A stretch of DNA of 38,873 nucleotides from Bacteroidales bacterium (GCA_017552705.1 JAFZOY010000114.1:1-38873); one strand, 5' to 3'; positions 27,601 through 35,110 are shown, numbered from the stretch's first letter. The notes: generated by a model from the sequence alone, not told the origin. Numbers and translations: made by a program.

Positions 27601-30600
27601 GAACGTGTAGGAAACCTCGGCATTAGGAGCAAGCGGACCTGCAACCAGCGGCCATGTGATTTTTTTCGTTCCCGAATTATACGTTCCATTACCTGATATA
27701 TGCGCAATATTGCCCAACTCGTTTGGCAACTCATCGGAAACAGTAACATCGAACGCATAATCAAGTTCCGAACGGAAATTATCTACAGCAGTTTGTCCGT
27801 TACCATTACTATTTACATACAAGCCGAAATAACCAGCGTCCGAAGCAGTCAAGTTTTTCCAATCTTTCAGAACGCTTGTCCATTCGTTTTCTTGGTCATT
27901 CACATACATATATAAATGGTCGCCGTTCAGCACGAACTTGAACACTGGATTTTTATTACTACCAGAGAATTGAAAAGCATCTTCCCAAGATGTTCCTTCA
28001 CGGGCAACCATAGTTCCATTGTTATACAATTCATATCCTAAATTGTTAGCTCCATCTGCATTGATAAATAATTTCATAGCGATACCCCTAAAATCGTTAG
28101 AGCCCGGTGTACCGCTTTTATAGCGCATTACAAAATACAATTCCTGTGTTTTTGAATTACAGCCGCTGAACGTTACATATACCGCACCGTCTTTACCATA
28201 CGAATATTTCGGACCAAAGAAATATGCAGAACTTCCGTTAGTGTTCAATGGTAATGTTCCATTCGAAGCCGACGGCATTGATTTATTGCCCAACGCCATC
28301 CAATTCGTTGTTGACGAACAGTTTTCATCAACTATGGTTCCCGTAGTATTCACATATTTCACTTCGTATGAAATCACATCGCCAACCACAGCCGTTTCCT
28401 GCGAAGCGGTTTTGAACAACGAGGTTTGTGGTTCTATGTACGGTGGCAAATCAGTACAAGTTGTTGTCAAACTAACCGCCGACGAATCGGGGGTATCCGT
28501 ATCGGAATAAATCCATGCCGCATTTATATAATGGGCATCGTCGGCATTCGGACAGCCAATATCGTTGGCTACACAAGTGTAAACCAACTTACCCTTCTCT
28601 CCCACAAGCATTTCGGGGATAGTCCATTTCACAATACCCGAATATGGAGCATTGGCAGGTGCGGCAGTATAAGTTGCTTCAATGCCAAGAGTTTTCTTTG
28701 TTGCAAAGGCATCAAAACGCAATTCCTTTGGAATCGTATCAACAATAGTCACGTTGTAGGCTTCCTTACCCGGAAGTGGTCCACGGCCTTGAATACGACG
28801 CCATGTGTAGCCATCGAATTCTTCAACCAACACACGATCATAATTTCCTACACTTGTTGGGTTACACACATGACGCGAATAATTATTGATTTCATAGCCC
28901 AAATTATCATAGTTTGCCCAACACGGAGATATCAACGTGAAAGTTGTACCTTGTCCATCCAACGAAGATTCCAAAACTCCTGCCGAATAAGACCAATCAT
29001 CTTTTATACGATCGGACAAATCTTTATTCGGATTTGAAGCCAATCGAGAACGAATAAACCCAGGTCCCCACACGCCTTTATGTAACAAATATTTAGAATC
29101 CAATTTGTCGTACACATGCGTTGAAGGCGCCATCAGCACATCAGCAAACCGAATCATCAAACGTTGATTCCATTTACCATTGGCATCCTCGCCTTGCGGA
29201 ATTTTTTGATACGCAAAGGTAATCGGACCGGTCGATGGGTTATAGCCATACTTGTCAAGGTCGTTTTGGTTGTCAACCACAAATGTCCAACCCGTTGGAT
29301 TGGAAGATGCATTGTACAAACCTTGAGCCGCCGCGTCGTACATAAAATACGAAACACGGTAATTACTCATATTGATATATGCTTCATACGAATCGTTCCA
29401 AAAACGATAAAGCGAATACACCTGATAGGCAGGATTTGGTACGTGCATACCATACGATATACGAACATTGTCACGACCGCCGTTCAACCAAGAATCTTCG
29501 GAAGACACATTTTCAAAATTAACGGTGAACGTAACTTTATCGTTAGGATTTAACTCCGTACGATTAGCCTTTTTTTCTACAACAAGACTACGATTCGCCA
29601 ACACATCAACACAGTTGCGTTCCATAGTGTAGGTTGCGTGGTTTGGATATTCGTTGCTTATCCATTCAGGGAAATTATCACCAGTGATGGTGCTTGTCAA
29701 GCATACTCTTGAATTTTCCAAACTTGTAATTCGTACCGTGAAAGCAACCGAATCCATTGTAGCAGCCAAACCGCCCGACTTAAATCCTTTGATTGTTCCT
29801 ATATTCCACGTAATAGTATGAGTTGCAGGATCATACGAGCCACCTTTCGTTGCACTCACAAAAGAATAATCAGGGTCTAACGGCGTTTGTATTTTTACGC
29901 CAGTGGCATCAAGTGTACCATAATTTCGATACTGTACACCATAACTCACTTTATCGCCTTCGTATGCGTAGGTTTTGTCAACCGACATATATACCTTAAC
30001 ATTGGCAGATGGATTCATGTTGCTTGGAGCGTGCCAATTCCCTGAATTTGTCAGCAATCCAAGGATACGGAACATGCCATGGAAATATTTTGGCATACTT
30101 AAAATATACCGTTGATCATCATTCAAATTTTTCGATTCCGCAGATGCATCATCCCACACAATTTCTGATTGACGATACATATCTGCAATAAAGTCCAAAT
30201 CACCTGAAATTACCGCAGATGGAGCACCTGTACCCAACGTATAATTTGAGCCAGACATATCCATTTTTGTTCCATCCATATTATAAGCCTGAACAATCTG
30301 TGCCGGACCAGACCACATTGGTTGTCCAGGGTCAGGAGAAGCACCCATTTTGCAACACTTTCCATTTCGGCCTTCTGGATTTTTCAAATATTCCGCATGG
30401 CGCAGTGCCATATCACGCTCATACGTGTTCGTTCCAGCTTCTATTTGGTGGGTTGTAGGATTCCAATTATAGGTTGGAGCGCCATGCCACATATAACTTA
30501 ACAAGTTTCTCCACGCAAAACGGAAATCCTCACCGCCATTGAATTGTGTGAAAGAGCAAGTACCTGCATCAGATACTTGTACTTTCCCTATTGCTGCTAT

Positions 30601-31668
30601 ATGTCCCTGACGATATGCCTGTCCAACAATCCAATCAGAAGATGCAGCTGCTCTTTTACACTGTGAAATTTCCCATTCAGAACCTTCGCCATCACCATTT
30701 TCCAACCAATCAGCAAATTCATAAAAATAGGAAGCCCCATTGTAATCGCAATAATGAGCAGATCCCCCTCCTCCTCCTACATACGGCATTTCTGTCACAT
30801 CAGGATACACAGTTTGGTTTGTTCGCCAGTTCGTAAGTTCACCCCATGAGTTACCACTTTTTATATATCCATCAACACCCACATCACCTGTCAAATATGC
30901 CGTTCTTCCGTCCCACGTAGTATGCTCTGGCACCAAACCAACCAAAGCCTTTATCACATTTTGAGCTTCTTTCTTGTATGATATCGGATTTCCTTCGGAA
31001 TCCCTTACCAACGTACCATTCTGATACATAAATTCGCCCCACTGCTTATAAGCAATCAACAACGCCATGGCAATATCCACATCGCCGTCGGTTGCAGAGT
31101 GGCAATTCGACATATTCGTTGTTGTTTCATCACATTTCCATCCTGCCAAATACGGTCCTGCATAATCACTTTGATTTGTTCGCAACACCCGTCCATCTTG
31201 GAATCGTTTCACACCACTAAAACGATTATCGTGAATCCACATATACAAACCATTAAAAGTAGCCTGGTCAGCAAAAACAGCAGATGCCAACAAAATATAG
31301 CCATCACCTTCAGAACAAAATTCCGCACCACCTTGCGGCAAATCCTGACCGCCAAATTTCACAAAATTGTTGTACGTAATATATGGAACTCCGCAATGCG
31401 TACCACCATCATATCTACATCTGTGCGACATTATCTCGTATGCCTCACGCCCTGTTTTTTCCATATCGGCGTGCGTAACACCTTCGGCATTGTATTTTGC
31501 CAATGTTTTTCCTTCCTTATATTCCAAAAACTGGGGATATGGGAACGCGGGATTACCCGAATTGATATTTATCGGGACATAACTTGAAGTTCTCCAACTA
31601 ACCTGTCCTATCAACAAAATAGGAACTGTGCATGCTAAAATAACACTGATAAGATAGTTTCTTTTCAT
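18637..31668 (-). CDS. Giant secreted GH8-like, DUF11 and Ig-repeat protein with type-B T9SS domain, 4343 aa
   Basis: Cell-surface or secreted multidomain protein. Order: signal peptide (1-21); a glycoside hydrolase family 8-like domain (about 75-545) with the acid in FCSEGDGYILL (Glu120), the family signature HSATDGDVDIAMALLIAYKQW (190-210; Asp194) and DFRFAWRNLLSYMWHG (381-396), where the GH8a catalytic Asp seems to be Ser391; a DUF11 domain (about 556-660); a second DUF11 (from about 695) interrupted by some 250 residues before AYNVTIVDTIP (971); a third (from about 1085) interrupted by a beta-sandwich, LamG-like insert (about 1115-1300); then roughly thirty Ig-like domains of the kind found in CHU-type proteins (about 1390-4235), many with YYVSQTVNGCES-like strands; and a C-terminal type-B T9SS sorting domain (about 4240-4343, with YVPSAFSPTNP and VYDKWGNLLW). 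It would cross the outer membrane through T9SS and act on, or bind, a polysaccharide. Hydrolase activity is uncertain. The -7 box is at 31744. Confidence 0.85.
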   Translation of the reverse strand: MKRNYLISVILACTVPILLIGQVSWRTSSYVPININSGNPAFPYPQFLEYKEGKTLAKYNAEGVTHADMEKTGREAYEIMSHRCRYDGGTHCGVPYITYNNFVKFGGQDLPQGGAEFCSEGDGYILLASAVFADQATFNGLYMWIHDNRFSGVKRFQDGRVLRTNQSDYAGPYLAGWKCDETTTNMSNCHSATDGDVDIAMALLIAYKQWGEFMYQNGTLVRDSEGNPISYKKEAQNVIKALVGLVPEHTTWDGRTAYLTGDVGVDGYIKSGNSWGELTNWRTNQTVYPDVTEMPYVGGGGGSAHYCDYNGASYFYEFADWLENGDGEGSEWEISQCKRAAASSDWIVGQAYRQGHIAAIGKVQVSDAGTCSFTQFNGGEDFRFAWRNLLSYMWHGAPTYNWNPTTHQIEAGTNTYERDMALRHAEYLKNPEGRNGKCCKMGASPDPGQPMWSGPAQIVQAYNMDGTKMDMSGSNYTLGTGAPSAVISGDLDFIADMYRQSEIVWDDASAESKNLNDDQRYILSMPKYFHGMFRILGLLTNSGNWHAPSNMNPSANVKVYMSVDKTYAYEGDKVSYGVQYRNYGTLDATGVKIQTPLDPDYSFVSATKGGSYDPATHTITWNIGTIKGFKSGGLAATMDSVAFTVRITSLENSRVCLTSTITGDNFPEWISNEYPNHATYTMERNCVDVLANRSLVVEKKANRTELNPNDKVTFTVNFENVSSEDSWLNGGRDNVRISYGMHVPNPAYQVYSLYRFWNDSYEAYINMSNYRVSYFMYDAAAQGLYNASSNPTGWTFVVDNQNDLDKYGYNPSTGPITFAYQKIPQGEDANGKWNQRLMIRFADVLMAPSTHVYDKLDSKYLLHKGVWGPGFIRSRLASNPNKDLSDRIKDDWSYSAGVLESSLDGQGTTFTLISPCWANYDNLGYEINNYSRHVCNPTSVGNYDRVLVEEFDGYTWRRIQGRGPLPGKEAYNVTIVDTIPKELRFDAFATKKTLGIEATYTAAPANAPYSGIVKWTIPEMLVGEKGKLVYTCVANDIGCPNADDAHYINAAWIYSDTDTPDSSAVSLTTTCTDLPPYIEPQTSLFKTASQETAVVGDVISYEVKYVNTTGTIVDENCSSTTNWMALGNKSMPSASNGTLPLNTNGSSAYFFGPKYSYGKDGAVYVTFSGCNSKTQELYFVMRYKSGTPGSNDFRGIAMKLFINADGANNLGYELYNNGTMVAREGTSWEDAFQFSGSNKNPVFKFVLNGDHLYMYVNDQENEWTSVLKDWKNLTASDAGYFGLYVNSNGNGQTAVDNFRSELDYAFDVTVSDELPNELGNIAHISGNGTYNSGTKKITWPLVAGPLAPNAEVSYTFDATVEECNSYINNYAVATVYGQEPLKAVNSVKCGATICPDPPTAPSPVTYCKGQTASALTANGKKLKWYDSDMELLPTEFKPSTDAAGTFTYYVTQTSGCESDPTEVTVIVYETERPTVTASVSLCRNEMNVAALSAEGENLKWYDEANVQLTDAPVPDVHAEAEYKYYVTQTLNDCESEPAEITVSVGSLAVPTVESTIEYCYGEDADALTAVADGTLQWYTTATGGTASTTAPTPNTSTIGDTYYYVSQSSGSCESDRASIHVVVKPNPVAEISASSLSYCGTTSTVSLSLEPDANAAVDFTGATYMWSNGSTDETIVGAEADTYFCKITLDGCSHVTEDVTIAQYDNPTYTITGGGRYCPESLSKTPVVITFTAGEAPFTFVDDVLGEVTTDETVYTVENPVGGTYKLSSLVDAHNCAMTETGSSVVVSDLPSPSLNIDAIPSVCVGSAGVDVSNYVTTSEQSVSYTTDKGSISAAGLLTGFDTDGDYVVSVTATGSEAPYCTTTESVTIKVLPLPEITLDNEIEVCSELDLEIEPVVNAESFTAKWSGDGAQHLNSMTLEKPTFNAVVTTSQSFDLTVQVTDNHSCVSEKTISVKVNALPTATLSATQDYVCQDAELAITATVSGDGSGTATWTKATEVSTTQATVVGGENQAGNVTVSYIYTDANSCSSKAAELQITVVETPATPSLPDVSQCLNGDEKALTAIGIAEPRWYDGAEQALPSAPTPKTDTEGTVYYYVSQVVDGCESQKQKLAVTTLNELEATIVLSNGGNTCEGTAVDVSLAQSFTSQVWSGTAAANLSSTTMAAPTFLATATVDTYSLEVEVTDAAGCKGHASASIVVNPVPVVSLQTGKAINCISETSAQVITATITPDVEGTFVWTNVEDASKTKTSAEFIPSEHAAGDYEVTYQFTSAAECASNVSKLPMTVNALPTITLAPSKSAICVSGENSSDVTMILSPSTGPVVYSVDKSGVIANDGTFSASNNVPDTYTITALYTDENNCQNTETTQVTIHALPEVSFVDAPATACYNATNVPLTVSPATSSASKFSFVGTGSSESSVFNPSTSSVGENTITYTFTDEYGCQNSASHTIDVIKVLAPTIAAPNPRTVTIEENVPLDDNEKTMEAVPNVATDEVIWQLESGTAVATNSTTYTSPVSSEGIYVYFAKEYRMIEGKACYSDSTKATLILSDCNAKSPIVENQNVCVGDGTNNEITVELTASYAGDATDKKISWFASDSDIENQTPMTNGDATTTWSATVATDAATTFTYYVSEYSSEKDCWSFPTPITITVNPLPEITINPIGYVCYATGTYGAKGTINGVPSTAGTWSIKDEAGKDEVSIDSRTGVIDVTSAGKVDGTYTAIYSYTDGFNCSNSAELEFMVEYPNIPNSNGYLGLVSKPLPVSVSVLSDAALEGDVADVKWYKTMASQTEEATGATWATGDDPAVEHVVTYYLTQTVNGCESEKGEALVQILACPFAKPVVADVPACENDQTVAKFEAQLPTTTTVPAQSWIWYDAEKNELTSGNSNEFASNVSTAVSGVTTTTVFYVGYTATEPTTQETCPSPLTEIKVTVNALPVVAINDPAKSLCYADGDVQITATVNGSAAANGVWSVKDAAADISAYGVFNTKQKGTVDGSYTVVYTYTDQTTNCTNSDELLLNVEYPEMPTADDKNLFRSEDDIVLNANGIESAVEHIGTPNWYVLGVVDSDHSVDWKTPDDPMKVHSSQYYLSQTVNGCESEKTPILVTVSSCPFKAPVAETVNACQNSSSVDEITATLPASTTVDATSWIWYDSEMNQLDGSTNSFASGVSTAEAGSTKFYVSYTAIDPNTTLECESAVAEVNVVVRPLPVITLSETNKTLVCQDKGDVVWSVKSVDTHENGVGSGVWTLDYKQDNGISQRGVINPAFFGEVSGDYRITYTYTDGAGCVDSVFENLRIQFTPAPEYVSNFATIAGSNDTVFLTAGRRGSEDYYFEDLGLLWWTWYDANGNIKQKESSQITFVSGDKCDVATQKSYFVTRTWNTCESKKVEATFTVVDCPVPKPIVVQPDAICNYEEIPELSASFGAWTYGLRNENVGDEKAFRIYTSETGGEPIATVDDGKYIPTIDETTAGTYTYWISEYNNHINLPGESYTYNSRMGAWVLKNGGNGGVCESKRAKVTLQVKKTEPPTIQSAKTAICYGNDNPSFTAVSQGVPKWYEEEPAYPAGDYVSQGNPFVPSFDEVGVHTVWATQTVDGCVSEAVSKDFEILAIPDAPVVESASVCENAPSDTLKATPSENGTISWYATEEKTTVVSKSQKFVPQNQFAGEYTYYATQTVKGCVSDAASATYTVLPLPTIPVVKTEAVACDYDATHELSVAEQDGITVAWYSSIDTTSLLEKGNVFVHNITNSGSIKYYVRQIENGCVGNYVMAHFSVVKQPQTPVVTGDVICEGMMGSAYTDGAKDKWYSDEALTDIVSQGYTLSVNEVDKTTTYYVVRENNGCTSETAEAVIEVIPQPSVVIQQNGEEISEIRRCNYDNDAYISVNVSPKATENDYVEWFIFPGNIKVKDTDSLLLSEYVNLSSSVTSSLSYTIRAQYNVKNTYKNMYCESVMDTVKYTTFAKVRQPIVLSKVICQGEEIEPMFAFGTPNVTWISLDGVNPPVYQGSKYVFSSQQASLDTGSYRFQVYDINEETGCYSDTVEVSLTLAPGAETALFGKDSVCVNTTDSYYTKFNSSSTYNWRLTGDHLNYSKDATSSSVRYIDWVAPGIDTLIVYEQTWAGCEGWDTLVIKVAPYPEPHFTWSMPGSGNVIELQDSTVQDSLVSVIDGVEVKEVIPYTMYWNYGHFDGDMTAVDKEVPYEQRNFPIREGSYLYGYNCPSLTVVNAFGCSNSVSECVFVNIASSLYVPSAFSPTNPAHSVRNFQPKGFNIEECQVSVYDKWGNLLWYSDEVRDGMFVGSWDGTYNGKIMKSDTYIWKIEAKFLDGQVWDGYDSGNGKKVKFGNVLLVR
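22373..23231 (-). repeat. Internal 828-bp duplication in the Ig region
   Basis: A 31-base stretch at 22373-22403 is identical to 23201-23231, exactly 828 bases (276 codons) away, in frame. The protein around it repeats a three-domain module: CPFxxPVxxxV, then SWIWYD, then GVWSVKD with GSYTVVYTYTD, then YYLSQTVNGCESEK. Similar but more diverged copies lie on both sides (starting near 24015 and 21490). Confidence 0.7.
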
Positions 31669-31743
31669 CTTTTTTTATTTAATACTTTGTAACCTTTACA
31701 AAAGCCACAAAGCAAAATTCAACATTTTACCAATTTAATCTCG

Positions 31744-31751
31744 CAAAGATA
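31744..31751 (-). promoter_or_regulatory. -7 box of the giant gene
   Basis: On the minus strand TATCTTTG lies 76 bases upstream of the ATG, with a TTG (31771-31769) 17 bases further upstream, slightly closer than usual. The leader of about 70 bases is AT-rich. The rest of 31669-31860 shows no gene and no clear terminator for mnmD. Confidence 0.45.
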
Positions 31752-31860
31752 CAAAAAAGCGACATTAGCAAGACGCTTAGAAATAAAAATTAGTTACATA
31801 TTATTATGGAAATTTCTCCTCGCCCGAAATGACTTGAATTCACAAGCATTGGCACTTAAT

Positions 31861-32523
31861 TTATGCCAATTTTATTCCCCGCAACATTTCGCGTTTTCCA
31901 GGAGGTCCATCGGTGCGTTCCACCTGATAGCCTACAGCCTGCAACGCTCGCCGAACATCGCCTTTGGCGCAATATGTGGTTAATACGCCATTGGGATTCG
32001 TGTGGAAATATAAATAGGAAAAGATTTCTGCAGTCCACATAGATGCTTGTTTGTTGGGCGCAAACGCGTCGAAATATATCACATCCGCCATCGGAATGTG
32101 TGGGAATTGGGATAGGTCGGCGTGTATTTTATGCACTGTAAAATACGGGGAAATCGCCACCGATTTGTTCCACTCTGCGGAATGCAACGATTCAAATAAT
32201 TTTTCGCATTCAATTCCAAGCAACTGCGGATAATTCAACTGCGTCCATTCGTTTTTTTCCAACGGATATTTTTCTATGGTGACATAGAGCGTTTTCCGTT
32301 GAAGCCGTTCCGCTTCCAATGCGGTAAGCAATGTATTCAAACCTGTGCCAAAACCAACCTCAAACACAACAGGCTGTGGCACTTGCGAGAAATTATATGC
32401 TTTGGAAATATAAATATGACGGGCTTCCTGCACCGCCCCATTCGTGGAATGGTAATGTTCGTCCATTTCGGGAATGTAGATTGTATGCGAGCCGTCGAGT
32501 GTTTGTTGAAGAATATGAGTCAT
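31861..32523 (-). CDS. mnmD: tRNA 5-methylaminomethyl-2-thiouridine methyltransferase, MnmD type
   Basis: SAM-dependent methyltransferase that makes the last step of mnm5s2U at the wobble position of some tRNAs. It is the stand-alone form, without the FAD oxidase half of E. coli MnmC: 220 aa and only the methyltransferase domain. Motifs are VVFEVGFGTGLNTLL (52-66, SAM binding), TIEKYPL (82-88) and the family signature VIYFDAFAPNKQASMW (148-163), then TYCAKGDVRRAL and a C-terminal PPGKREML. The stop of the leucine-rich repeat gene and the ATG overlap by one base (TAATG), so it is translated from the same mRNA. Confidence 0.9.
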   Translation of the reverse strand: MTHILQQTLDGSHTIYIPEMDEHYHSTNGAVQEARHIYISKAYNFSQVPQPVVFEVGFGTGLNTLLTALEAERLQRKTLYVTIEKYPLEKNEWTQLNYPQLLGIECEKLFESLHSAEWNKSVAISPYFTVHKIHADLSQFPHIPMADVIYFDAFAPNKQASMWTAEIFSYLYFHTNPNGVLTTYCAKGDVRRALQAVGYQVERTDGPPGKREMLRGIKLA

Positions 32524-33836
32524 TATTCCTGTTCTCCGTCTTCCGTTTTTTTCACTTTCGCATAATTTATGATAATCAGCGGTGAACGACGTTTCAGTGC
32601 ATCGAGGTGCACAGGCGACATATCTTCGTCAACGATGATTTCCTTTACTTTCTTTGCCGAATAAAATGGGCGAAGACTTTCCATTGGCGTAAATCCAACG
32701 TTTATTTTCGACAAATTCACACAGGTTTCCATACCTTCAACCGAAGCAATTTGCGTATGGGAACAATCAAAGTCGGTCAACGACACACAACCTGCCAACG
32801 CCGACACATCAGTCACGTTGGTATGAGAAATATTCAACCGTTTGAGTTTCGACATCGCCGCCAACACCGAAACATCAGAAACATTAGTGTGTGAAATATC
32901 CAATTTTTCGAGATTTGTACTTAACTCCAAATCCACTATGGAAGCCACCTGCGTATATGCCACATTCAGTTCTTTGATATTTGCCTTGTTTTTCAGGAAC
33001 TCCACATTTTTGGTGGCGCTGTGCGACAAATCCACTTTTTTCAGTTTCGTCGCACGAATCAACATATCGTAGTTGCTGATGGAATCGCACCCCACCGCAT
33101 AAAATTCCTGCAAGCGCGATGTGCTGCTATACAAGAATCCCAACGATTTCAAGTGGTCGCATTCCGACACATCAATTTTGGTAAAAGTTGCCACATCGGA
33201 AAACACATCAAGATTGTCGGTGGTTGCCTGCGGATTATACGACACATCGAGCGTTGTGAGCTTATTCAGTTTGCCCAACACATCGTAGTTGGTAAACGTA
33301 TGCGTGCCACCCGCCAAACTCAACCGTTTCAGTTGTTTCATCTGCGACAAAAATTCGAGCGAAGCCAAGGGCGATTTTTCAAATGTAACAGCCTCGAGCG
33401 CGCCCAACTGCGACAGAGCCTCATAATCCTTTATCTGCGTAGCCACTACAACGAGTTCCTTCAAAGAATCGAGTTCGGCGACGGGAGCCAATGAAATCGG
33501 TTCATCGTCGGCACAGTTTTTTAATTGAAGAAATTCTATGTCCTTCACTTTTTTCAATGACGACAAATCGGTGATTTCACCGCTGGTATGCTCGATGCTC
33601 AATTTCAGCATCCATTTGAATTTTGCACAAATATTATCGAAGTCGGACTGCGAAATTCCTTCCCCGATTTGCACCAAGCGATTTTCTATATTGGGAATTT
33701 TATTGATTTCAGCCAACACTGAAGCACTTGCATCATAGATACGCACCCCCCGCGTTGACAACGAATATCCGTTGTACTGTGAAAACACGTGCAACGAACT
33801 CATTATCAATGCGAAACACACAATCCAATTCCTCAC
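32523..33836 (-). CDS. Secreted leucine-rich repeat protein, 437 aa
   Basis: Internalin-like leucine-rich repeat protein with a signal peptide (1-19, ending in HVFSQ). The repeats have about 21-23 residues and run from about residue 70 to 400, with units such as SLKELVVVATQIKDYEALSQ, ANIKELNVAYTQVASIVDLE, TNLEKLDISHTNVSDVSVLA and SKLKRLNISHTNVTDVSALA; the last units are nearly identical, which suggests recent duplication. There is no lipobox and no obvious T9SS C-terminal domain, so it may remain periplasmic. It is 38 bases after the DUF1573 gene and overlaps mnmD by one base. The role is probably protein binding; the partner is unknown. Confidence 0.88.
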   Translation of the reverse strand: MRNWIVCFALIMSSLHVFSQYNGYSLSTRGVRIYDASASVLAEINKIPNIENRLVQIGEGISQSDFDNICAKFKWMLKLSIEHTSGEITDLSSLKKVKDIEFLQLKNCADDEPISLAPVAELDSLKELVVVATQIKDYEALSQLGALEAVTFEKSPLASLEFLSQMKQLKRLSLAGGTHTFTNYDVLGKLNKLTTLDVSYNPQATTDNLDVFSDVATFTKIDVSECDHLKSLGFLYSSTSRLQEFYAVGCDSISNYDMLIRATKLKKVDLSHSATKNVEFLKNKANIKELNVAYTQVASIVDLELSTNLEKLDISHTNVSDVSVLAAMSKLKRLNISHTNVTDVSALAGCVSLTDFDCSHTQIASVEGMETCVNLSKINVGFTPMESLRPFYSAKKVKEIIVDEDMSPVHLDALKRRSPLIIINYAKVKKTEDGEQE

Positions 33837-33874
33837 GTCGTTAGTAATTATGGAGTATGAATTAACTCACAATA

Positions 33875-34966
33875 TCAATCAGTATTATCAATCACCACAC
33901 CATCGATAAACACGCGTGTTTCGGTGTTTTCGGGGTCGTTGGAGATAATTATAACCGCCTGACGGACATGTCCGTGTTTGTTAGTTGTGTTCAAAGTAAC
34001 ATTCACATATCCATCTTCGCCCTTTCCGTAGCTCATTTTCTCCATTGAACCGGCAGTACAGCCGCAAGTGGTTTTGATTTTACGGATTTCGAGGGTTGAT
34101 TTTCCCTTGTTCGTAAAATGGAATTTACATGCAACCGGCTCACCACGTTTCACCGTATCGAAACTAAACACATCGGTATCGAACACTATTTTTGGTGCTT
34201 TCTTCAGTTGTTCTTTGGTAAGTTTTGAAAAATCCTCGGTAATGGTTCCCGAAATAGACAGTTTCATCTTGTAATTCACCTTTTTACCTTGGAATCCAAG
34301 ATACAATCTATCGTAGATAGTTCCCCACTCCTTGCGCAGTTCCGAATTGAACGATACAACCATCAACGAAGTGGAATTTGGTTGTATCACTTCGGGAAAC
34401 ATTTGCACCGTCAAATAATTCGGCACATTCGGGAAAATAAGCGAAATCGCTGTATCTTGCGGGTTATACACCACAATCGTATCGGTTACCGTTTCGGGAT
34501 AATTGATTGTGCCGTACGTGATTTGCAGTCTGTTCATACGCACCAAATCGAATGTACTTGGATACAATTGTTCGATGGTTGAATCAATATCCTTTACCGT
34601 ACCTGTCAGTTTCAAACGGATTCTGCCCAACATTTTATCTGTTGTGAACACATCAATATATTCCGTGAAAATCGACGAATAGCCCGTTGCATCGAACGAC
34701 ACGTTCAACGATGAACGAATACCCTGACGAAGCGTGTCGCGGGTCAACTGACAAGTGATTGACTTTGATGACGGAACAACATTGGTTATCACAATTTCCT
34801 CCGCCCCACGGTTGGTGCAACTAAACAAAGCCCGTGTGTCAACACTATTGGGACGTATGATTCCGTAATCATATTCAATTTTGTCGAACGACAAATACTG
34901 CGCATAAGACTGCATCGCCAGCAAAATCGCTACACACAACGATGCTACATATCCGATTTTTTTCAT
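33875..34966 (-). CDS. DUF1573 domain protein, 363 aa
   Basis: Secreted Ig-like (ASH-type) protein with a signal peptide (1-22, ending in MQSYAQ). Two related modules are visible: residues about 24-125 (SFDKIEYDYGIIRPNS ... FSCTNRGAEEIVITNV) and about 258-360, with FDTDVFSFDTVKRGEP, FHFTNKGKSTLEIRKI and the hallmark TTCGCTAG near residue 303. DUF1573 proteins are common in Bacteroidota and have no settled function. It is the first gene of a minus-strand operon with the leucine-rich repeat gene and mnmD, and has a -7 box close to its start. Confidence 0.88.
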   Translation of the reverse strand: MKKIGYVASLCVAILLAMQSYAQYLSFDKIEYDYGIIRPNSVDTRALFSCTNRGAEEIVITNVVPSSKSITCQLTRDTLRQGIRSSLNVSFDATGYSSIFTEYIDVFTTDKMLGRIRLKLTGTVKDIDSTIEQLYPSTFDLVRMNRLQITYGTINYPETVTDTIVVYNPQDTAISLIFPNVPNYLTVQMFPEVIQPNSTSLMVVSFNSELRKEWGTIYDRLYLGFQGKKVNYKMKLSISGTITEDFSKLTKEQLKKAPKIVFDTDVFSFDTVKRGEPVACKFHFTNKGKSTLEIRKIKTTCGCTAGSMEKMSYGKGEDGYVNVTLNTTNKHGHVRQAVIIISNDPENTETRVFIDGVVIDNTD

Positions 34967-34983
34967 TTTGTTTTAATTTTCCA

Positions 34984-34991
34984 CAAAGTTA
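34984..34991 (-). promoter_or_regulatory. -7 box of the DUF1573-LRR-mnmD operon
   Basis: TAACTTTG on the minus strand, 17 bases upstream of the ATG at 34966. The nearest TTG upstream is 23-24 bases away, longer than the usual spacer. Confidence 0.4.
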
Positions 34992-35076
34992 CACGTTTTT
35001 CCGTAGATTATTCGTCAAATCCAAATTTTTAATACAACAACAAAATCTTTCGTCCATAAAAATTACAATTTACGCA

Positions 35077-35106
35077 TTGCACATTATATATTATAAACTA
35101 CCTTTG
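35077..35106 (+). promoter_or_regulatory. Promoter of the glycosyltransferase gene, leaderless layout
   Basis: TTG (35077-35079) and TACCTTTG (35099-35106) are separated by 19 bases, an excellent promoter. The ATG of the gene starts at 35111, only four bases after the -7 box, where transcription itself is expected to begin. The mRNA is therefore probably leaderless or nearly so. Confidence 0.6.
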
Positions 35107-35110
35107 TCGT

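Noticed and set aside
18912..31587. Many plus-strand frames opposite the giant gene, up to 203 codons
   Set aside because: They are shadow frames caused by the codon usage of a very long gene; none has a signal, motif or independent promoter.
18637..31668. Polysaccharide utilisation locus around the GH8-like protein
   Set aside because: No SusC, SusD, regulator or further glycosidase is adjacent; the neighbouring branching enzyme belongs to glycogen synthesis.
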